Assembly (NCBI GenBank): GCA_002529455.1
Contig: NYMS01000003.1
Location: 1-64,000, forward strand
From: Glycomyces fuscus
GTDB lineage: Bacteria > Actinomycetota > Actinomycetes > Streptosporangiales > Streptosporangiaceae
Direction: 5' to 3'
DNA length: 64,000 nucleotides
How positions within the stretch are numbered: the stretch's first letter is position 1; each line of letters opens with the position of its first letter. The notes beneath the pieces were generated by a model that was not told the DNA's origin, made no database searches, and saw only the letters and a list, made by a program, of their open reading frames with translations. A program made the position numbers and the translations under genes. This document shows positions 18,724 through 27,724 of this stretch, piece after piece.

Positions 18724-20559
18724 GTGAAGTTCGCCCACGACCCCCACCACGACGGATCCCCCGACCACGTCAGTGTCGGGGAGGGCCGGGCCAGGCTGCG
18801 CGTCCGCGTACCCGGGGACGCGGACGCGGTGTACGCCCGCGTGGTGGAGGACGGTGAGGGCGTCACCTTCCGGGCCGAGAGGACGCGCACGTCGGGCGGC
18901 ACCGCCTGGTTCGAGGTGACCGTGCCGGTACGCCCGGTGGTGACCAACTACCGGTTCGCGATCGTGCGGGGCGACCGCTACACGTGGCTCAACCAGGAGG
19001 GCGCCCACGAGCACGAGGTGACCGACGCGGCGGACTTCCGGCTGATCGACGGCCCCCGGCCGCCCGCGTGGGTCACGGGCACGAGCGTCTACCAGATCTT
19101 CCCGGACCGCTTCGCCCGCGACGACGACTCCGTCGGGCCCCCGGCCGAGCACCCCGACTGGGCGCTGCCCCGTTCCTGGGACGACGAGCCCTCCGCCTTC
19201 GGACTGACCGCGACCCGCGAGTACTTCGGCGGCACGCTCGACGGGGTGCGCCGCCGCCTGGACCACCTGGCCGCACTGGGCGTGGGGGTGGTCTACCTGA
19301 CGCCTGTCTTCCCGGCGCGCTCCACGCACCGCTACGACGCCGCCACCTTCTCCGAGGTGGACCCGCTGCTCGGCGGCGACCGGGCCCTGCGGGAACTGGC
19401 CCGGGCCGCGCACGAGCGCGGCATGCGGGTGATGGGCGACCTGACCACCAACCACACCGGGGACGCCCACGAGTGGTTCCTGGCGGCGCGGGCCGACGCG
19501 GGCTCCGCCGAGGCGGGGTTCTACCACTTCACCGACCACCCGGACGGCTACGTGGGCTGGATGGGGGTGCCCAGCCTGCCGAAGCTGGACTACTCCTCGG
19601 CCGAGCTGCGGCGCAGGGTCTACGGAGCCGACGACTCGGTGCTCGCGGGCTGGCTGACCGGGCCGGACGCGCTGGACGGCTGGCGCGTCGACGTGGCCAA
19701 CATGACCGGACGCAACGGCGCCCAGGACCTCAACCGGGAGGTCTCCGGCGAGATCGCGGCGCGGATGCGCGAGGTGGACGCCCGGCGCGGCGGCGACGGG
19801 TCGTGGCTGCTGGCCGAGCACTTCCACGACGCGGGCCCCGACACCCACCACGACGGGTGGCACGGGGTGATGAACTACGCCGGTTTCACCCGACCGGTGT
19901 GGACCTGGCTGAACACCGCGCCCGAGGGGGTGCGCTACCTGCGCACGGACTCGCCGCTGCCGCGCGGCGGCGCCGAGCAGGCGGTGCGGGCGATGCGCGC
20001 GACCAACGCCGGGCTGCCGTGGCGGGTGCTGACGCACAGCGTGAACGCGCTGAGCACGCACGACTCGACGCGCTTTCGGACCGTGGTGGGCGGCGACGCG
20101 GCCCGGCACGAGGTCGGGGTGGCGGCGCAGGTGACGCTGCCCGGCGTGCCGTTCGTGTTCGCGGGCGACGAGATCGGCATGGAGGGCGTGGACGGGGAGA
20201 ACGCCCGCAGGCCGATGCCCTGGCACCGCCCCGAGGCCTGGGACCGGCGGACGCTGGAGGCCCACACCCGTTTGCTGGCCCTGCGCCGGGAGCTGCCCGC
20301 GCTCCAGACCGGCGGCCTGCGCTGGCTGGACGCGGGTCCGCACCACATGACGTTCCTGCGCTCGCTCGACGGCCGGGTGGTGCTGGTGCACCTGGCCGAC
20401 GGCCCGCACGGGGCGCTGTCCGCGGCCCTGGCCGACCTGGACGCCCCGGGCCTGGAGGTGGTCGCCCGGGGCGGCGGGGCGCGGGTGCGTCTGGAGGACG
20501 CGGAGCGGGTGGAGCTGGCGGCGGACGGACCCGGCTACGTGATCGCGGTCGGGGGCTGA
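18724..20559 (+). CDS. GH13 alpha-glycosidase (neopullulanase/cyclomaltodextrinase-like)
   Basis: 611 aa. An N-terminal beta-sandwich (about 1-115) precedes a GH13 catalytic barrel: VYQIFPDRFARDD, GDLTTNHTG, DGWRVDVANM (nucleophile Asp), LLAEHFHDAG (acid/base Glu) and NALSTHDSTR (third Asp). No signal peptide, so it is cytoplasmic and probably trims imported maltodextrins or related oligosaccharides. GTG start at 18724. A CebR-type operator about 260 bp upstream implies control by an oligosaccharide-sensing LacI repressor encoded elsewhere. Confidence 0.9.
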   Translation: MKFAHDPHHDGSPDHVSVGEGRARLRVRVPGDADAVYARVVEDGEGVTFRAERTRTSGGTAWFEVTVPVRPVVTNYRFAIVRGDRYTWLNQEGAHEHEVTDAADFRLIDGPRPPAWVTGTSVYQIFPDRFARDDDSVGPPAEHPDWALPRSWDDEPSAFGLTATREYFGGTLDGVRRRLDHLAALGVGVVYLTPVFPARSTHRYDAATFSEVDPLLGGDRALRELARAAHERGMRVMGDLTTNHTGDAHEWFLAARADAGSAEAGFYHFTDHPDGYVGWMGVPSLPKLDYSSAELRRRVYGADDSVLAGWLTGPDALDGWRVDVANMTGRNGAQDLNREVSGEIAARMREVDARRGGDGSWLLAEHFHDAGPDTHHDGWHGVMNYAGFTRPVWTWLNTAPEGVRYLRTDSPLPRGGAEQAVRAMRATNAGLPWRVLTHSVNALSTHDSTRFRTVVGGDAARHEVGVAAQVTLPGVPFVFAGDEIGMEGVDGENARRPMPWHRPEAWDRRTLEAHTRLLALRRELPALQTGGLRWLDAGPHHMTFLRSLDGRVVLVHLADGPHGALSAALADLDAPGLEVVARGGGARVRLEDAERVELAADGPGYVIAVGG

Positions 20560-20802
20560 CGGCTCCGGAGTCCCCCGGTCCGGTGAACCGGCCGCTGCCC
20601 GCACGCGGCTCCGCGACGAGGCGCCGGGCGTTCCGGTCAGCCGGTCCGGCATCCGATGGGCGCCCGGCGTGACGTAGGCGGACACCGTGTCCCGTCCGGG
20701 CGGGGCGAGCCCGGCGACGGGCGTGCCGTCGGCGCTGGTCCGGGCGCGGGCCGGCACCGTACGGGCCCCTGTGGCCAGGACACGGCACGGCCCCAAGCGG
20801 GT

Positions 20803-21576
20803 TCAGGCCCCGGGGGACCAGTGTTCCCGGGGCAGGGCGGCGTGGACGTCCTTGACGATGCGGGTGACCACGTCGCCGATCCGGCCGACGAAGTAGAAGT
20901 GCTCACCGGGAAGGATGTGGTGCTCGACGGTCCCCGCGGCGCAGCCGTCCCAGGCGGCGAGGCGCTCGGGCGTGATACCGGGATCGTCCTGTCCGCCGAA
21001 GGCCGACAGCGGCGTCCGCAGCGGCGGGGCGTCCGGGGACGGGCGCCAGGTGTCGACGAGTTCGAGGTCGGCGCGCACCAGCGGCTCCATGAGCTTCCAC
21101 TGCTCGGGGTCGGCCAGGGAGCTGGCGGAGGTTCCGCCCATGCGGGCGATGCTCTGGCGCAGCTGCTCGGAGGGCAGCAGGTGACGGGGCTCGTCGCGCT
21201 CGGGGCCCGGGGCCGGGCTCCACGCCGACACGCCGAGCCAGGCGGGACGGGCGGGTCCGTCGGCGGCCAGCCGGGCGGTCAGCTCGTAGGCCAGGAGCGC
21301 GCCCATGCTGTGGCCGAAGAACCCGAAGGGGCGGTCCAGTTCGGGAGCCAGCCGCGCGCGCAGGTGGCGGGCGAGCTCCCCGGCGTCGCGGAAGGGCTCC
21401 TCCCCCGCCGTCCGGCCGCGTCCGGGCGCCTCCACCAGGCACACCTCCCAGTCGGCCGGGAAGTGGCGTACCCAGGGCCGGTAGCCCAGGGAGGACCCGC
21501 CCGCGTGGTGCAGCAGGAAGATCCGGAAGCGGGCCCCGGGGACGGGTCGGGGTCGGGTGAGGACGCCCTCGTGCAC
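20803..21576 (-). CDS. Type II (editing) thioesterase
   Basis: 257 aa alpha/beta hydrolase of the GrsT/TEII group. FLLHHAGGSSLGYRPW (oxyanion region), GFFGHSMGALLAYELTARL (nucleophile Ser), the LSAFGGQDDPGITPE acid, and the C-terminal LPGEHFYFVG His are all present. These proteins clear mis-loaded carrier proteins of NRPS/PKS lines, yet no synthase is in this window. The GTG at 21576 has GAGGGAAC upstream. Confidence 0.88.
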   Translation of the reverse strand: MHEGVLTRPRPVPGARFRIFLLHHAGGSSLGYRPWVRHFPADWEVCLVEAPGRGRTAGEEPFRDAGELARHLRARLAPELDRPFGFFGHSMGALLAYELTARLAADGPARPAWLGVSAWSPAPGPERDEPRHLLPSEQLRQSIARMGGTSASSLADPEQWKLMEPLVRADLELVDTWRPSPDAPPLRTPLSAFGGQDDPGITPERLAAWDGCAAGTVEHHILPGEHFYFVGRIGDVVTRIVKDVHAALPREHWSPGA

Positions 21577-21637
21577 TGCTTGTTCCCTCGCTGTCCGTGT
21601 CCGGGCGGGGCCGTACGGCCACCACGACAGAGCAAAG

Positions 21638-21655
21638 CTACCAGCCGGTAGTACC
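21638..21655. promoter_or_regulatory. Palindromic patch in the thioesterase upstream region
   Basis: CTACC-agcc-GGTAG (21638-21651) overlaps GGTA-G-TACC (21647-21655). It lies 62 bp upstream of the thioesterase, in the region shared with the decayed MFS gene. Operator function is a guess. Confidence 0.3.
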
Positions 21656-21860
21656 AGTGGGTAACAACGCTCCCCGTCCGGGGACACCCTCCCCACCGTG
21701 GAACACGGCCCCCTACCCCCGGAAGCACGTGGGAACACCTCCGCACCCGCCCCCTCGGGGAGGCCGCAGGGGAACCGCTCCGTCCCGCGGCCTCCGGAAA
21801 ACCACTCGCCGGAGCGCGGGGGCCACCGGCACACTGGGGGCTTTCCCCGAGGAGGTCCCC

Positions 21861-22375
21861 ATGCGCGCGCGTGCGCTGCCCCCGAGCCTGCGCCACCGGG
21901 GGTTTCGCCTCCTCCTCGCGGGCAGGGGCGCCGGCGAGTTCGGCTCGGCGATGCTGCCCGTGGCGATGGTCGGCCTGGTGCTGGCCGGGCACGGGGCCTG
22001 GTCTCCCTGGCGGGCGTGCTCGTCTACCCGCTGGTCCTGCTGGGTCTGGCCGCGACCGTGCCCGCGTGGCTGCTGCTGACCGGCTACGCCGCCACCGGCG
22101 TGGGCTTCATGCTGCTGGGCGTGTACTGGTACACCGCCCTGCAACGGGCGGTCCCGCAGGGGCTGCTCAGCGTGGTGATCAGCATCGACGAGGCGGGCAG
22201 CTTCGCGCTGGAACCGGTCGGGTACGCGCTGGCAGGAGCCCTGGCCCAAACCCTGGGCCCGCGCCCCGTGCTGGTCGGCGCCGCCGTGGTCGGGCTGGTG
22301 ACCACGCTCGTGCCCGTGGCCGTCCCCGGTGTCTCCCGCCTGGCCGACCCCCGCCGGCCGGCGACCGCGTGCTGA
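21861..22375 (+). pseudogene. MFS transporter remnant with internal deletion and frameshift
   Basis: An AGGAGG site and ATG at 21861 open a normal MFS N-terminus (LRHRGFRLLLAGRGAGEFGS, first membrane helix) for about 45 codons. Near 21993-22003 the frame shifts and a C-terminal MFS part continues in another frame: VYPLVLLGLAATVPAWLLL, YWYTALQRAVPQGLLSVV and two more helices, ending at 22375. Together they cover about 170 codons versus some 400 in the family, so roughly 230 codons from the middle are missing. Neither half alone can form a transporter. Confidence 0.8.
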
Positions 22376-22433
22376 CGCCGCAGGGCGTACCGGACACGCG
22401 CCCGCCCGGGCCCCGCCACGGCAGCGGGCCGCC

Positions 22434-22733
22434 TCAGACCGAGCGGTCGACGCGGCCCCTCAGCCATCCCAGGGCCGCCGCCGAGGAACGCCGCACCCCC
22501 GTGGCCAGCCCGGACAGCCGACGGCGCCACACGGGCACCACGAGGTCCTCCTGCGGCTCCACGGCAGCCCCGTCCGTCCCGGCGGCCTCGGCCAGGGCGG
22601 CGCGCTCGCGCAACCGCTCCCTGACCTGTTCGGGGGTGTAGGCACGGCGCTGCCGCTCGGACCGCGCGATCACCGCACCGGTCGCCGCGACGCCCACGAA
22701 AGCGGCCACTCCAAGGGTTTTCCACCAACGCAT
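22434..22733 (-). CDS. Small single-span membrane protein
   Basis: 99 aa. MRWWKTLGVAAFVGVAATGAV is one N-terminal membrane segment, followed by a charged cytoplasmic-looking tail with a predicted helix (PEQVRERLRERAALAEAAG). Function unknown. Start at 22733 is supported by a TACCCT -10 box exactly 7 nt upstream (leaderless mRNA). Confidence 0.65.
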   Translation of the reverse strand: MRWWKTLGVAAFVGVAATGAVIARSERQRRAYTPEQVRERLRERAALAEAAGTDGAAVEPQEDLVVPVWRRRLSGLATGVRRSSAAALGWLRGRVDRSV

Positions 22734-22752
22734 GTTCCCTAGGGTAGTGACT
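22734..22752. promoter_or_regulatory. Divergent overlapping leaderless promoters
   Basis: Only 19 bp separate two start codons. On the plus strand TAGGGT (22740-22745) is followed by 7 nt and GTG 22753. On the minus strand TACCCT (complement of 22741-22746) is followed by 7 nt and ATG 22733. The two -10 boxes overlap almost completely, so RNA polymerase should not be able to open both at once. The -35 matches are weak on both sides. Confidence 0.6.
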
Positions 22753-23451
22753 GTGGCAGACACGAGCATGTCCCTGAACGAGGCGTTGGAGCTCACCCGG
22801 ACCGGTGACGTCTGGGTCTTCCGCGGCACGAGCGCGGCCGACCGCGCCATCCAGATCACCACCAACAGCCCGGTCAACCACGTCGGCATGTCCATCGTGG
22901 TCGACGACCTGCCGCCGCTGATGTGGCACGCCGAACTCGGCCGGTCCCTGCCCGACGTGTGGACCGGCAGGCACCAGCGCGGCGTACAGCTGCACGACCT
23001 GCGCGACGCCGTCCTGGTGTGGGGCCGCAAGTACGGTCAGCGCGGCTGGCTGCGCCAGCTCGACCCCCTGGCGGACGGCGCGATGGAGGACGCCGCCCTG
23101 CGCACGGTCGCCCGGCTCAACGGCACCCCCTTCCCCTCCACCGCGCAGATGGCCGCCCGCTGGGCGCGCGGACGCCTGCCCCTGCGGCGGCTGCCCCTGG
23201 GCCGCCGCTCCCGCGAGCGGGCCCTGGAGACCGCCTACTGCGCCGAGGTGATCGCCCTGACCTACGAGGCCATGGGGCTGCTGCCCGCGGGGCGTCTGCC
23301 CGGCTACTACGACCCCGGGCGGTTCTGGAGCGGCGACGACCTGGAGCTGGAGGGCGGCGCGTCCCTGGGCGGGGAGATCCGCGTGGACCTGCCCGACCAG
23401 GGCGTGGCACCGGACTTCGCGGCAGGGCCCCGGCCTGGCGCCGGGACGTGA
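22753..23451 (+). CDS. Permuted papain-like (YiiX/NlpC-P60 superfamily) hydrolase
   Basis: 232 aa. TGDVWVFRGTSAADRAIQ, then NHVGMSIVV with the candidate catalytic His, an acidic residue in WHAELG, and ETAYCAEVIALTYEAMGLLP with the candidate Cys, in the His-before-Cys order of permuted papain-fold enzymes (YiiX type). No signal peptide. Substrate unknown; lipids or amide bonds are cleaved by relatives. The GTG at 22753 is chosen because it sits 7 nt after a -10 box; ATG 22768 is the alternative. Confidence 0.7.
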   Translation: MADTSMSLNEALELTRTGDVWVFRGTSAADRAIQITTNSPVNHVGMSIVVDDLPPLMWHAELGRSLPDVWTGRHQRGVQLHDLRDAVLVWGRKYGQRGWLRQLDPLADGAMEDAALRTVARLNGTPFPSTAQMAARWARGRLPLRRLPLGRRSRERALETAYCAEVIALTYEAMGLLPAGRLPGYYDPGRFWSGDDLELEGGASLGGEIRVDLPDQGVAPDFAAGPRPGAGT

Positions 23452-23461
23452 CCGACGAGCG

Positions 23462-23842
23462 TCAGAGCGGGTCCAGGCGGGCCTTGAGCAGGCAGAACTC
23501 GTTGCCCTCGGGGTCGGCCAGGACATGCCACTGCTCCTGGCCCGTCTGCCCGATGTCGGCCGGACGGGCACCGAGCCCGAGAAGGCGTTCGAGCTCGGCG
23601 TCCTGGTCGCGGTCGGTGGCGTTGACGTCGATGTGCAGCCGGGACCTGCCCTTCTCCGGCTCGTCCCTGCGGCTGAGGATGATCGTGGGCTGCGGACCGC
23701 CGAACCCCTCGCGCGGCCCGATCTCCAGCATGTCGCCGCCCTCGCGGTCGAGCACGACGAAGTCCAGGACCTCGCACCAGAACCGCGCCAGCGCCTCGGG
23801 GTCGCGGCATCCGAGCACGAGCTCACTGATACGACATGCCAT
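23462..23842 (-). CDS. Glyoxalase-like (VOC) domain protein
   Basis: 126 aa, one VOC module pair: ISELVLGCRDPEALARFWCEVL at the start, RLHIDVNATDRD in the middle and HVLADPEGNEFCLL at the end, the Glyoxalase_6 pattern common in actinomycetes. The function of this subgroup is unknown. It converges on the papain-like gene with only 10 bp between stops. Confidence 0.82.
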   Translation of the reverse strand: MACRISELVLGCRDPEALARFWCEVLDFVVLDREGGDMLEIGPREGFGGPQPTIILSRRDEPEKGRSRLHIDVNATDRDQDAELERLLGLGARPADIGQTGQEQWHVLADPEGNEFCLLKARLDPL

Positions 23843-23986
23843 GAGCGAAACCCACTCTCATCCTGGGGACCGCGGGGAAGGCCGCACGCGAACCCCGTGG
23901 TTCACGGCGGCGGGAACGATCCCGTGACCGTACCGGACGGGGCGGGCACGGGCAAAGGGGTTTCGGGGCCGCCGGAGCCGGAGGGC

Positions 23987-24304
23987 TCAGTCGAGGTGGA
24001 AGATCTCGGTCAGGGGCACCATGCCCTCGTCCGGGCGGCCGGGCAGGCCCTCGAAGAAGGGCGCCATCTCGGCCTGCCAGCGGGCGTTGACGTCGGTCTC
24101 GGCCATCGCGGCGCGGGCGGCCTCGAAGTCCTCGGTCTCCAGGTAGCCGACGACCATGCCCTCCTCGGTGCAGAACAGCGAGTAGTTGTGCCAGCCTGTG
24201 GCGCTGAGGGCCTCGCGCATCTCCGGCCACACCCGGGCGTGGCGCTCCCGGTACTCGGCGAGGCGTTCCTGGCGGACCTTGAGGATGAAGCAGACGCGCT
24301 GCAC
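23987..24304 (-). CDS. rhaM: L-rhamnose mutarotase
   Basis: 105 aa, the standard RhaM length. It interconverts alpha and beta anomers of L-rhamnose. RVCFILKVRQERLAEYRERHARVWPEM, the NYSLFC strand and WQAEMAPFF match the family, including the His and paired Trp residues of the active site. GTG at 24304. It follows the rhamnose transporter genes, separated by 198 bp containing a strong hairpin, so it may be transcribed at a lower level. Confidence 0.9.
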   Translation of the reverse strand: MQRVCFILKVRQERLAEYRERHARVWPEMREALSATGWHNYSLFCTEEGMVVGYLETEDFEAARAAMAETDVNARWQAEMAPFFEGLPGRPDEGMVPLTEIFHLD

Positions 24305-24435
24305 GGGTGACCTTCCTGTGGGAGGTGTCCGGAAAAGACGTGACAGACCATGACGGGCCTGTACGAAGTGGTGCGGTTCGCGGCACACCAGGCCGGGCGG
24401 AGTCTCCTGAGCCCGTTTTCCGTGTGCCGGGAAAG

Positions 24436-24468
24436 CGGCCGGGGCCCGCTGTCGACGGGCCCCGGCCG
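24436..24468 (-). terminator. Hairpin between rhaS and rhaM
   Basis: CGGCCGGGGCCCG and CGGGCCCCGGCCG, perfect 13-bp stem with a 7-nt loop, 35 bp after the rhaS stop. Terminator or partial terminator inside the rha gene group. Confidence 0.7.
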
Positions 24469-24502
24469 GCGGACGCCCCGGAGGGCGGCCTCAGAGGCGG
24501 AC

Positions 24503-25570
24503 TCAGAAGTCGAAGTCGTCCACGTTCCCGGCGTCGAAGACCTGCGGCGGGCCGAGCACGATCTCCCCGTCGGTCTCGAACGTGAACTCGCCCAGGCGCC
24601 CGGCCGTGAAGGTCTCCCCCTCGGCCCCGGTGATCTGCCCGGCCCTGAGCGCGGCCCCGGTGTACCCGGCCAGGTAGCCCAGGTCGAGCGGGTTCCACAG
24701 GGCGAACTGGTTCACGGTGCCGTCGTGCACGAACTGGCGCATCTGGTTGGGCGTGCCCAGGCCGGTGACGGTGACCTCGCCCTTGTACTCGGAGTCACTG
24801 ATGTAGCGGGCCGCCGCGGCGATGCCCACGGTGGTCGGCGAGACCACGCCGTCCAGGTCGGGGTGGGACTGCATGAGGCCCTGCATCTCCTGGAAGGACT
24901 CCAGGTCGTCGTCGTTGCCGTAGACGGTGTCGACCAGCTCCAGGTCGGCGTACTCCTCCTCGGCGAGCACCTCCTCCATCGCCGCGATCCAGGCGTTCTG
25001 GTTGGTGGCGTTGGGGGTGGCCGACAGCACCGCGAAGGTGCCCTCGCCGCCCAGGTCCTCGGAGACCATCTCGACCAGGGTGCGGCCGATGAGCTCGGTG
25101 GAGGACTGGTTGACGAACACGTCGGTGCAGTTGGCGTTGGAGTCGTAGCCGACGACGGACGCGCCGTTGTCGCGGGCCTCGTTGAGCGCCGGACAGACCG
25201 CGTCGGGGTCGTTGGCGGCGATCACGATGACGTCGCTGCCCGCCTGGCTGGCCGCGTTGATGTACTCCACCTGGGAGTCGGCCGTGGCCTCGGTGCCGCC
25301 GCGCTCGGTGGCCGTTCCGCCGAGCTCCTCGACGGCCTCGGTGCCGCCCTGGTTGACGATCTCGAAGAAGGGGTTGTTGAGCTGCTTGGGCAGGAAGTCG
25401 ATCTTCAGGCCCTCGGGGATCCGCGCGTCGGGGTCGGCGGTGCCGGTCGGCCCGGTGTTGCCGTCCTCCTGGGCGTCCTCGATGGTGGTGCCCCCGCCGC
25501 AGGCGGCGGTCATCAGCACCGCGAACGCGGACGCGGCCAGGAACAGGTGGCGTGGGCGGGCTTGGGTCAT
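24503..25570 (-). CDS. rhaS: Rhamnose ABC transporter, substrate-binding lipoprotein
   Basis: 355 aa periplasmic-binding-protein family 1 lipoprotein. The signal peptide ends in the lipobox LMTAAC (Cys near residue 24), followed by an acidic linker. KIDFLPKQLNNPFFEIVNQGG and DVIVIAANDPDAVCPALNEA are typical of sugar binders of the RhaS/AI-2 group. ATG 25570 after AGGGAGA, overlapping the rhaQ stop by 4 bp. It would deliver L-rhamnose to RhaPQ. AI-2 or another sugar is less likely because rhaM is next door. Confidence 0.9.
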   Translation of the reverse strand: MTQARPRHLFLAASAFAVLMTAACGGGTTIEDAQEDGNTGPTGTADPDARIPEGLKIDFLPKQLNNPFFEIVNQGGTEAVEELGGTATERGGTEATADSQVEYINAASQAGSDVIVIAANDPDAVCPALNEARDNGASVVGYDSNANCTDVFVNQSSTELIGRTLVEMVSEDLGGEGTFAVLSATPNATNQNAWIAAMEEVLAEEEYADLELVDTVYGNDDDLESFQEMQGLMQSHPDLDGVVSPTTVGIAAAARYISDSEYKGEVTVTGLGTPNQMRQFVHDGTVNQFALWNPLDLGYLAGYTGAALRAGQITGAEGETFTAGRLGEFTFETDGEIVLGPPQVFDAGNVDDFDF

Positions 25571-26682
25571 GACTGTTCTCCCTTGGTGGGGGCGGGCGCG
25601 GCGGACGGTGCCGCGACCGGGGCTGAGGAGGGGCGGGGACCGGGTGCGCGCCTGGCGCGGACCCTGGCCACGAGGTTGGGGGTGATGACGGAGGCGATGA
25701 GGATGAGGCCGGTGACGATCTGCAGGACCTCGCTGCTGATACCGAACAGCTGGAGGGCGTTGCGGATGGCGCCGAGCAGCACGACACCGCTCATCACGCC
25801 CAGGATCGAGCCGACCCCGCCGAAGATGGACACTCCGCCGAGCAGGACGGCCGCCACGACCTGCAGTTCCAGGCCGAAGGCGGTGTCGGCGCGGGAGGTG
25901 CCGTACTGCAGGGTCCAGAAGACCCCGGCGCCGGCGGCCACCACGCCGCTGAGCGTGAAGAGCCAGAACTTGGTCCAGCGCACCGACACGCCGGTGAAGC
26001 GGGCGGCCTCGTCGTTGTTGCCGATGTCGAACAGCGAGCGGCCGACGGCGGTGGCGTGCAGCAGCACCCCGAACGCCACGGCCAGGACCAGGACCGCCAC
26101 GGCGATCCACGGAAGGCCCTGGACGCCCAGGAAGGACTCCCGGGCTCCGCTGACCCAGCTCTGGGGGTAGCTGGCCACGGCGCGGTCGCCGAGCAGCACG
26201 TAGGCCAGGCCCCGGTACAGGGCCATGGTGCCGATGGTCACGGCCAGGGACGGCAGCCCGCACACGGTGACCAGGAACCCGTTGAGGGCGCCCAGCAGCG
26301 CGCCCACGGCCAGGCAGATCCACAGGGCCGTCTCGATGGCGACCCCGGCCTCCCACAGCACGCCCAGGGTGGCGCTGGTCAGGGCCAGGGTGCTGGCCAC
26401 CGACAGGTCGATCTCGCCGGTGATGACGATGAGCGTCATCGGCAGGGCCATCAGGGCGATGGCGGCCACGCTCAGCACCAGGAAGTCGATGTTGCGCGCG
26501 GTGGCGAACATGTCCACGAACAGCCCGGCGGCCAGCAGGGTGACCACGAGCGCGCTCACCACCGGCATCTCGCGGGCCGAGAGCAGCGACCGGATCCGTG
26601 CGGGCCGTCCGGGGCCCCGGTCCGGGGCGCCCTCGGGGACCCGGTCCGGAGCGGGCGCGGTGACGGTGTGTTCAGGCGCCAC
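25567..26682 (-). CDS. rhaQ: Rhamnose ABC transporter, permease 2
   Basis: 371 aa BPD_transp_2-type permease with about eight to ten membrane segments. ITGEIDLSVASTLALTSATLG is the conserved loop, and LLGGVSIFGGVGSILGVMSG the C-terminal signature. The GTG at 26682 follows GAGGAGGAG; it overlaps the rhaP stop by 11 bp. An earlier start is possible but lies inside rhaP. Confidence 0.88.
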   Translation of the reverse strand: MAPEHTVTAPAPDRVPEGAPDRGPGRPARIRSLLSAREMPVVSALVVTLLAAGLFVDMFATARNIDFLVLSVAAIALMALPMTLIVITGEIDLSVASTLALTSATLGVLWEAGVAIETALWICLAVGALLGALNGFLVTVCGLPSLAVTIGTMALYRGLAYVLLGDRAVASYPQSWVSGARESFLGVQGLPWIAVAVLVLAVAFGVLLHATAVGRSLFDIGNNDEAARFTGVSVRWTKFWLFTLSGVVAAGAGVFWTLQYGTSRADTAFGLELQVVAAVLLGGVSIFGGVGSILGVMSGVVLLGAIRNALQLFGISSEVLQIVTGLILIASVITPNLVARVRARRAPGPRPSSAPVAAPSAAPAPTKGEQS

Positions 26683-27724
26683 GGGCACCTCCTCCTCGAA
26701 GCCTGCGCGCGGTACGCACCGCGAGCAGCCGGTCCAGGCCGATGGCGGCCAGGATGAGTGCGCCCACCACCGCCTGGTGCCAGAACTGGTTGATCTGCCA
26801 GATGGGCAGGGCGGCGGTGATGGTGGTGAGCAGGACGGCGCCGAGCGCGGCGCCGTAGACGGTGCCCACACCGCCCGCGATGGCCACGCCGCCGACCACG
26901 GCCGCGGCGACGACCTGGAGTTCCATGCCGGTGCCCACGGTGGAGTCGACGGTGCCGTAGCGGGCGGCGAAGAGCACCCCGGCCAGCCCGGCCAGGGCGC
27001 CGTTGGCGGCGAAGGCCCAGGTGATGCGGCGCGAGGCGGGGATGCCCGAGAGCCGTGCGGCGTCGGCGTTGGAGCCGATGGCGTACAGCTCGCGGCCGGA
27101 GCGGTAGCTGGCGAGGTAGAAGCCCACGGCGGCGACCACGACGATGGCTACCGCGGCGGGCAGGGGCACCCCCAGGACGCTGAAGCGGCCCAGGAGCAGG
27201 AAGGAGTCGGGCATGTCGTGGGCGTTGACCTGCTGGCCCCCGGCCCACCAGTGGTTGAGGCCGCGGTAGGCGTACAGGGTGCCCAGGGTCACGACCAGGG
27301 CGGGGACCTGCACGGTGGTGACCAGCAGGCCGTTGAGCAGGCCCGCGACCAGGCCGATGGCGACCCCGGCGAGCATCGCGACGGGGACGGGCAGGCCGGG
27401 GAAGGTCACGAACAGCAGACCCGTGCCGAAGGCCGACAGGCCCATGATCGAGCCGACCGAGAGGTCGACGTTCTTGGTGATCAGGACCAGGGCCTGGCCG
27501 ACGGCGAGGACGGACAGGACGGTGGCGCCCAGGAACAGGTCGCGTACGCCCTGGCTGGACAGGAACCCGGGGTTGTACATCCACGTGGCGGCCACGAGGA
27601 TCACCACGGCCAGGAGCACGCCGAGTTCGCGGAACTGGGGCCTGCGGCGCGCGGCGCCCCCGGGCTCGGGCGGCGCCGCGGGGTTCGGGGCGCCGGGGGA
27701 GGTGGTGGTGGGTGCGTTCGTCAT
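26672..27724 (-). CDS. rhaP: Rhamnose ABC transporter, permease 1
   Basis: 350 aa permease paralogous to Rha[43 protein letters not shown]. The N-terminal 30 residues are Pro/Ala-rich and cytoplasmic. ATG 27724 overlaps the rhaT stop by 4 bp. Confidence 0.9.
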   Translation of the reverse strand: MTNAPTTTSPGAPNPAAPPEPGGAARRRPQFRELGVLLAVVILVAATWMYNPGFLSSQGVRDLFLGATVLSVLAVGQALVLITKNVDLSVGSIMGLSAFGTGLLFVTFPGLPVPVAMLAGVAIGLVAGLLNGLLVTTVQVPALVVTLGTLYAYRGLNHWWAGGQQVNAHDMPDSFLLLGRFSVLGVPLPAAVAIVVVAAVGFYLASYRSGRELYAIGSNADAARLSGIPASRRITWAFAANGALAGLAGVLFAARYGTVDSTVGTGMELQVVAAAVVGGVAIAGGVGTVYGAALGAVLLTTITAALPIWQINQFWHQAVVGALILAAIGLDRLLAVRTARRLRGGGARGA

